DNA of 9,193 nucleotides from CAZHUN01 sp043801115. GTDB lineage: Archaea; Iainarchaeota; Iainarchaeia; Iainarchaeales; UBA10191. A program made the position numbers and the translations under genes. The DNA lies in the NCBI GenBank assembly GCA_043801115.1, contig JAZDMJ010000080.1:1-9193 (forward strand). Direction: 5' to 3'. Shown one piece after another: positions 5,451 through 9,193 of the stretch (position 1 is the stretch's first letter; each line of letters starts with the position of its first letter). Under the pieces are notes generated by a model. That model was not told the origin of the DNA, searched no databases, and worked only from the letters and a program-made list of their open reading frames with translations.

Positions 5451-5781
5451 ACAAGGAGAACTTGTCGTTGCGGACATTTTGTTCGCCGAACAGGTTGGCG
5501 CGAAAAGAAGACTAGCGCTTGTCATGAGCAATTCCGAATACAACAAAAAATCCGAAGACATTATTGTATTAAAGGTTACGAGCCAAGGAAGCAATACAGA
5601 ATACGATATCAATTTTTCAAATGAAAACACGCTGAAAAAAGCACTCAAAAAAGACAGCACCATCATGGTCGACTTTCCAACCGTCATCATGAAAGAAAGA
5701 ATTATTTCAATTCCCGACAAGGTAAGTCGGGAAACGCTTGTCCAAGTCAAGCAAAAAATGAAAGAATTGTACATGCTCTAG
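5431..5781 (+). CDS. MazF/PemK-family toxin, likely mRNA endoribonuclease
   Basis: A 116-residue toxin, the usual MazF length. The family opening is clear: GELVVADILFAEQ (residues 9-21), then the KRR loop (25-27), then LALVMSN (28-34), EYNKKSEDIIVLKVTS (36-51) and a C-terminal helix (SRETLVQVKQKMKELY). MazF enzymes cut single-stranded RNA at short sites using an Arg and a Thr/Ser; R26 or R27 and T50 are the matching candidates. The usual RRP is RRL here (L28). I chose ATG 5431 because GGAG lies eight bases upstream and homology starts just after it; the 22 codons open upstream in this frame overlap the antitoxin and read as its shadow. It is coupled to the antitoxin by overlap and converges on the acetyltransferase gene. 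Confidence 0.88.
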   Translation: MNSSIIEQGELVVADILFAEQVGAKRRLALVMSNSEYNKKSEDIIVLKVTSQGSNTEYDINFSNENTLKKALKKDSTIMVDFPTVIMKERIISIPDKVSRETLVQVKQKMKELYML

Positions 5782-5850
5782 AAAAAACAACGCGTTAGAG
5801 TTCAATAAAAGCGGTAGAATACGCGCGTGTTTTCCCTTTTTTCTTCCCTA
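5776..5850. terminator. Convergent junction of toxin and acetyltransferase genes
   Basis: Only 20 bases separate the two stops. CTCTA (5776-5780) and TAGAG (5796-5800) are inverted arms with AACGCGTT inside. On the minus strand a T6 run (5787-5782) follows the acetyltransferase stop. On the plus strand a T-rich stretch (5830-5846) lies inside the end of the opposing gene. These are plausible archaeal T-tract terminators, not proven ones. Confidence 0.35.
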
Positions 5851-6302
5851 AACCCAAGCTTTTCAGACAGCTTTTGTGCGGGCAAATTTTCCTCTCTAGT
5901 GTCTGAAACGAGCGGGAATAGCTTCCACTCTTTAGCCTGTTCAATTATTTCTTTCGACAACACGCTGGCAAGTCCTTTTCCTTGGAATTCGCTTAACACT
6001 GCGACTCCGAAATTGTATTCTTTTCCTTGCGGAACAATGTTGGCAAATCCAATAATTTCGTTTTTTTCGACCGCCAATCTCGTCACTCCACGATGGTCGT
6101 ATTCCAATTTTCGCATGTTTTCAACCCATTTTTCGTCTTTTTGCAGTTCAAAAACGCGCATGTGTGTTGCTTGCGGTTCCAATCTTTTCAAAAAACGCTT
6201 CCACCGAAGTTCGTCCGTTTGAGCCGGCCTTCGAACGGCCATCTTTTTTCCATCCATTTCGAACAGTTTTTGGTTCATTTTCTCAAACCAAATACCAGTC
6301 AT
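5802..6302 (-). CDS. GNAT-family N-acetyltransferase
   Basis: Transfers an acetyl group from acetyl-CoA to an amine; the substrate cannot be told from sequence. From the ATG at 6302 it has 166 residues. The acetyl-CoA loop is Q-G-K-G-L-A (residues 107-112, the Q/R-x-x-G-x-G/A motif) after beta strand VAVLSE. The family's closing motif N-x-x-A-x-x-L-x-E-K-L-G-F is at 139-151. The conserved fold begins around MAVRRPAQTDE, so the start is uncertain: ATGs at 6302, 6278, 6257 and 6242 are all possible and none has a strong ribosome site. The frame is open to an ATG at 6383, but that lies upstream of the TATA box and the extra residues do not look like this family. It is divergent from valS and probably shares its promoter box. 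Confidence 0.82.
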   Translation of the reverse strand: MTGIWFEKMNQKLFEMDGKKMAVRRPAQTDELRWKRFLKRLEPQATHMRVFELQKDEKWVENMRKLEYDHRGVTRLAVEKNEIIGFANIVPQGKEYNFGVAVLSEFQGKGLASVLSKEIIEQAKEWKLFPLVSDTREENLPAQKLSEKLGFREEKRENTRVFYRFY

Positions 6303-6354
6303 ACGTCTTTTCAACAGTAGTATTGCGCTTGAATTGTGGTCAAAGAGTCCAACC

Positions 6355-6364
6355 GATTTAAATC
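6355..6364. promoter_or_regulatory. Palindromic TATA box shared by valS and acetyltransferase
   Basis: GATTTAAATC is a perfect palindrome and reads as a TATA box on both strands. Its centre lies about 26 bases before the valS ATG (6386), so valS mRNA would begin at or next to its start codon. On the other strand the predicted start is near 6333, about 30 bases before the acetyltransferase ATG at 6302. Flanking bases on the minus strand (GGAAAG) look more like a B-recognition element than those on the plus strand. Confidence 0.55.
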
Positions 6365-6385
6365 CTTTCCAACCCTTTTCCACAC

Positions 6386-8770
6386 ATGGAGTGCAAGATT
6401 GCGGAAAAGGCGTGGAGCAAAGAGCTCGAAAAGCCCCTCATTGAAAAATGGCGCAAAGAAGAAGCGTACGCGTTCAACCCTTCGAGCAAAAAGAAAGTGT
6501 ACAGCATCGACACTCCGCCGCCTTATGTAAACACGCCCGTGCACATCGGGCATGCGACGACTTACTCCATCATGGACATGTTCGCACGCTACAAGCGCAT
6601 GAAAGGATTTGAAGTGCTGTTTCCCTTGGGACTGGACAATAACGGATTGCCCATTGAAATGGCGGCCGAAAAAAAGTACGGAATCCAAGTGGGAAAAACG
6701 CCGAGAGAAGAATTCAACCGCAAGTGCAGGGAAATGCTGGAAGAGTCGGGATTGGAAAGCATGGACTCTTTTTACAAGAGCGGAATTTCCTTCAACTCGT
6801 GGAAGAAAGGAACGGGAATCGGGGAAGTGTACGAAACTGATTCGGCGGATTACAGGGGACTCACGCAGGACACGTTTATTGAAATGTACAAAAAGGGGCT
6901 GATTTACGAGGACGAGCGCGTGAACAATTACTGCCCCGGATGCAAGACCACGCTGGCCGACGCGGAAGTAGAATACGAGGAAAAAGAAAGCGTGTTTTCG
7001 GACATTGTGTTCAAATGCAAGGAAACGGGAGAAGAACTTGTCGTGGGAACCACGCGGCCCGAACTCGTGTGCACGTGCGGAATGCTGATTTTCAACCCTG
7101 AAGATGCGAGATACAAAAAATTGGAAGGAAAAACGGCCATATCTCCGATTTTCGGAAAAGAAATTCCCATCAAAGCGCACCCGCTCGCGCAAATCGAAAA
7201 AGGAACGGGATTGGTCATGATGTGCTCGTTCGGGGATTTGAGCGATATTCGATTTTTCCGCGAACAGAATTTGAAACCAATCATTGCCATCAACGCGAAC
7301 GGGTTGATGAATGAACAGGCAGGATTTTTGAACGGGCTCGCTCCGAGGGAAGCAAGGGAAAAAATGGTTCAAGCGCTGAAAGAAAAAAATTTGCTGAAGG
7401 GACAGCGAAAGATTGTCCACACGACGCCCGTGTGCGAGCGGAGCGGGGACGAAATCGAATTCGTTTCCATGAAAGAGTTCTATGTGAAGCAAATCGAGTA
7501 CAAGGAGAAGATGAAAAAGCTCGCGGAAAAGATGAAATTCTATGCGCCCGAAAGCAAGCAAATTCTGCTGGACTGGATTGAATCAGTGTCCATTGACTGG
7601 CCCATTTCTCGAAGGAGGTATTACGCGACGGAAGTGCCGCTGTGGTATTGCAAAAAGTGCAATTTTGTTCAAGTTCCGCCCAAGGGAAAGTACTACCACC
7701 CTTGGAAGGAAGCGCCTCCCGAAAAAAAGTGCCCCAGGTGCAGAGGGACAGAATGGAGGGGAGAAGAACGAGTGTTTGATACTTGGTTCGACTCGAGCAT
7801 TTCTCCAATGTATGTATTGAAGTATGAACGGAATCCGAAATTTTTCTCAACGCACTGGCCGTGCACGTTGCGCCCGCAGGGAAAGGAAATCATTCGCACG
7901 TGGCTGTACTATACGTTGTTGAAGGATTTTTTGCTCACGGGAAAGCCCGCGTTCGAACACGTTTGGATCAATTATTTCGTAGTGGACGAAAACGGGAACA
8001 AGATGTCCAAATCCGTCGGAAACGTCGTCGACCCGCAAGTCGTGTTGGACAAATTCGGCGCCGAACCCTTCAGACTGTGGGCCGCTTCGGAGGGAAACCT
8101 GCAAAGCACGGACTTCAGATGTTCTTTTGAAAGAATCGAAGGCGCGGGAAAAACCCTCACCAAATTGTGGAATGTCGCGCGGTTCATTTCCTCCTTCGAA
8201 TTTCCGAAAAAGCCCAAAAAGTTGGAAGCGTTGGACGAGTGGATTTTGAAAGAATTGAACGAACTCGTGCGCGAGTCGGACAAGCGCATGAACGAGTACG
8301 ATGTGTACGGAACGGCGAGCGCTTTGAGGCAGTTTTTGTGGGACACGCTCGCCTCGCACTACTTGGAACTTGCGAAGTCGCGCGCGTACAATCGGGAGAA
8401 TTTTTTTTCCAAAGCGGAGCAGGAGAGCGCGCTGTACACGCTGCATTATTGCCTGCAAACCATGCTGAAATTGTGGGCGCCCATTCTCCCGCTTATCGCC
8501 GCAAAACTGTACAACGACTTGTACAATGCAAACATTCACACAGAAGAATTCCCGAAAGCGGGAGCGGAAAAGAGTCCCATTTCAAAACAGGGCATCGAAG
8601 AACTGAACGGCGCCGTCTGGAAGGCGAAAAAGGACGCGGGAAAAGCGTTGAACGCGGAAATTTCGAAAGCGGTTTTGCCCAAAAAACTGAAAGCGCTCGA
8701 AAAGGACTTGAAAGCGTGCCACAAAATTAAGCAGCTTTCGTGGGGAGAAACCCTAGAGTTATCGCTTTGA
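6386..8770 (+). CDS. valS: Valyl-tRNA synthetase (valine--tRNA ligase)
   Basis: Charges tRNA-Val with valine. At 794 residues it is near the short end for archaeal ValRS but complete. The class I signature is HIGH (53-56) after IDTPPPYVNT. LDNNGLPIE (83-91) corresponds to the ValRS DDNGLPTE motif and argues against isoleucyl-tRNA synthetase. The editing domain, which removes mischarged threonine, carries TTRPE (222-226) and GTGLVMMCSFGD (273-284), the archaeal form. C183-x2-C186 and C422/C425 with C449/C452 are candidate zinc sites. VFDTWFDSS precedes RPQGKEIIRTW, and KMSKS is at 539-543. The anticodon-binding helices (about 600-720) and a Lys-rich C-terminus follow. There is no Shine-Dalgarno before the ATG, which fits leaderless translation from the TATA box at 6355-6364. 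It converges on the methyltransferase gene with a 7-base gap. Confidence 0.95.
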   Translation: MECKIAEKAWSKELEKPLIEKWRKEEAYAFNPSSKKKVYSIDTPPPYVNTPVHIGHATTYSIMDMFARYKRMKGFEVLFPLGLDNNGLPIEMAAEKKYGIQVGKTPREEFNRKCREMLEESGLESMDSFYKSGISFNSWKKGTGIGEVYETDSADYRGLTQDTFIEMYKKGLIYEDERVNNYCPGCKTTLADAEVEYEEKESVFSDIVFKCKETGEELVVGTTRPELVCTCGMLIFNPEDARYKKLEGKTAISPIFGKEIPIKAHPLAQIEKGTGLVMMCSFGDLSDIRFFREQNLKPIIAINANGLMNEQAGFLNGLAPREAREKMVQALKEKNLLKGQRKIVHTTPVCERSGDEIEFVSMKEFYVKQIEYKEKMKKLAEKMKFYAPESKQILLDWIESVSIDWPISRRRYYATEVPLWYCKKCNFVQVPPKGKYYHPWKEAPPEKKCPRCRGTEWRGEERVFDTWFDSSISPMYVLKYERNPKFFSTHWPCTLRPQGKEIIRTWLYYTLLKDFLLTGKPAFEHVWINYFVVDENGNKMSKSVGNVVDPQVVLDKFGAEPFRLWAASEGNLQSTDFRCSFERIEGAGKTLTKLWNVARFISSFEFPKKPKKLEALDEWILKELNELVRESDKRMNEYDVYGTASALRQFLWDTLASHYLELAKSRAYNRENFFSKAEQESALYTLHYCLQTMLKLWAPILPLIAAKLYNDLYNANIHTEEFPKAGAEKSPISKQGIEELNGAVWKAKKDAGKALNAEISKAVLPKKLKALEKDLKACHKIKQLSWGETLELSL

Positions 8771-8817
8771 AAAAAGTTTAGTATTTGAAGAGAACAATTC
8801 CTTTCTTGCTTCTTTTA
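8768..8817. terminator. Convergent junction of valS and methyltransferase
   Basis: Seven bases separate the stops. A T6 run on the minus strand (8775-8770) follows the methyltransferase stop. A T-rich stretch on the plus strand (8798-8816) lies in the end of the opposing gene. No hairpin is obvious. Confidence 0.3.
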
Positions 8818-9193
8818 CAGGTTATTCCAAGCGCTTCAGCAGTTTGGACTTGCTTTTGCCCTTTGTCAGTACTTCCTATTGCAATGAACGCTTTTCCGCC
8901 TGGTTTTAAGATTTCAAAAATATTTGCGAACGCGCTAGCAAAACCAGCGTCTTTAGCCACGCCCCATTCTGTCCCACCATGCGTATCAACTACCAAGTGG
9001 ATTTTGTTCTTTCCAAATTTGCGCGCCAGATCGTATACCGAAACAAGGAAAAAATCGCTACGCTTTGAGTACTTCATCACATCCGACTCAATAACTCTTG
9101 CTCCGGTCTGTCTTAATTCTCTTGCGAACTAGCTAGCCGCACTCCCCACATCTAAAACCGTTATTTGTTCGTGGGGAAATTTTACTTTTAACT
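8778..9193 (-). pseudogene. SAM-dependent methyltransferase with in-frame TAG, 5' end off window
   Basis: The frame reads from the right edge to a TAA at 8778 with a single internal stop. Upstream of it is ITVLDVGSAAS, the SAM-binding motif I; then TAG at 9129-9131; then FARELRQTGARVIESDV in the same frame. Next come the beta-4 strand IHLVVDTHGG and LKPGGKAFIAIG, the class I methyltransferase post-motif. Both sides of the TAG are in one frame and belong to one domain, so this is a nonsense codon, not a frameshift. The likeliest readings are a recent pseudogene, a base-call error or readthrough. If translated separately, the downstream part could start at GTG 9080 or ATG 9077 and give about 100 residues lacking motif I, which should not bind SAM. 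The substrate is unknown. Confidence 0.72.

Noticed and set aside
6303..6383. Extension of the acetyltransferase to ATG 6383
   Set aside because: It would place the start upstream of the only TATA box, and the extra 27 residues do not look like a GNAT N-terminus.
6311..7561. 416-residue minus-strand frame opposite valS
   Set aside because: It is an antisense shadow of the ValRS catalytic core: Phe/Arg/His-rich, with no family resemblance. Similar shadows at 7290-7850 and 7847-8539 were dropped for the same reason.
6386..8770. Isoleucyl-tRNA synthetase
   Set aside because: The LDNNGLPIE motif, the archaeal ValRS editing motif GTGLVMMCSFGD and the length below 800 residues fit ValRS; IleRS is usually longer and carries a GWDCHGLP-type motif.

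Overview
The window looks archaeal, most likely from a small-genome (DPANN-type) lineage. The evidence is a valyl-tRNA synthetase with archaeal-style motifs, a simple one-OB-fold SSB of the Sulfolobus kind with a Gly/Arg-rich tail, TATA boxes about 26 bases before likely transcript starts, a GGTGAT Shine-Dalgarno, and a leaderless start for valS. The lineage is an inference: no rRNA or other marker is present.

Layout. 1-4186 (minus) is a two-gene secreted module. A 1244-residue repeat-rich surface protein is followed 17 bases later by a small Cys-containing secreted protein that runs off the left edge. 4187-4503 is a divergent regulatory region with a TATA box for each direction, an inverted repeat at the likely start of the surface-protein transcript, and a roughly 120-base ssb leader that can fold its own Shine-Dalgarno away. 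4504-5025 (plus) is ssb, followed by a strong terminator hairpin and a run of further hairpins to about 5198. 5244-5781 (plus) is a toxin-antitoxin pair: a ribbon-helix-helix antitoxin overlapping a MazF/PemK-type toxin by 20 bases. 5802-6302 (minus) is a GNAT acetyltransferase, divergent from valS (6386-8770, plus); the two appear to share one palindromic TATA box. 8778-9193 (minus) is a SAM-dependent methyltransferase interrupted by an in-frame TAG just after its SAM-binding motif, and it continues off the right edge.

How the genes relate. ssb and valS are housekeeping genes in separate single-gene transcripts. The toxin-antitoxin pair sits between convergent and tandem housekeeping units, as such modules often do. 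The surface operon is the accessory part. Its large protein joins a bacterial-looking N-terminal beta-sandwich module, D-x-N-rich repeats, a five-unit YadA-like head and a unique C-terminal domain, in a cell type that has no outer membrane for a YadA-type anchor. That protein with its small partner is the best candidate here for something undescribed.
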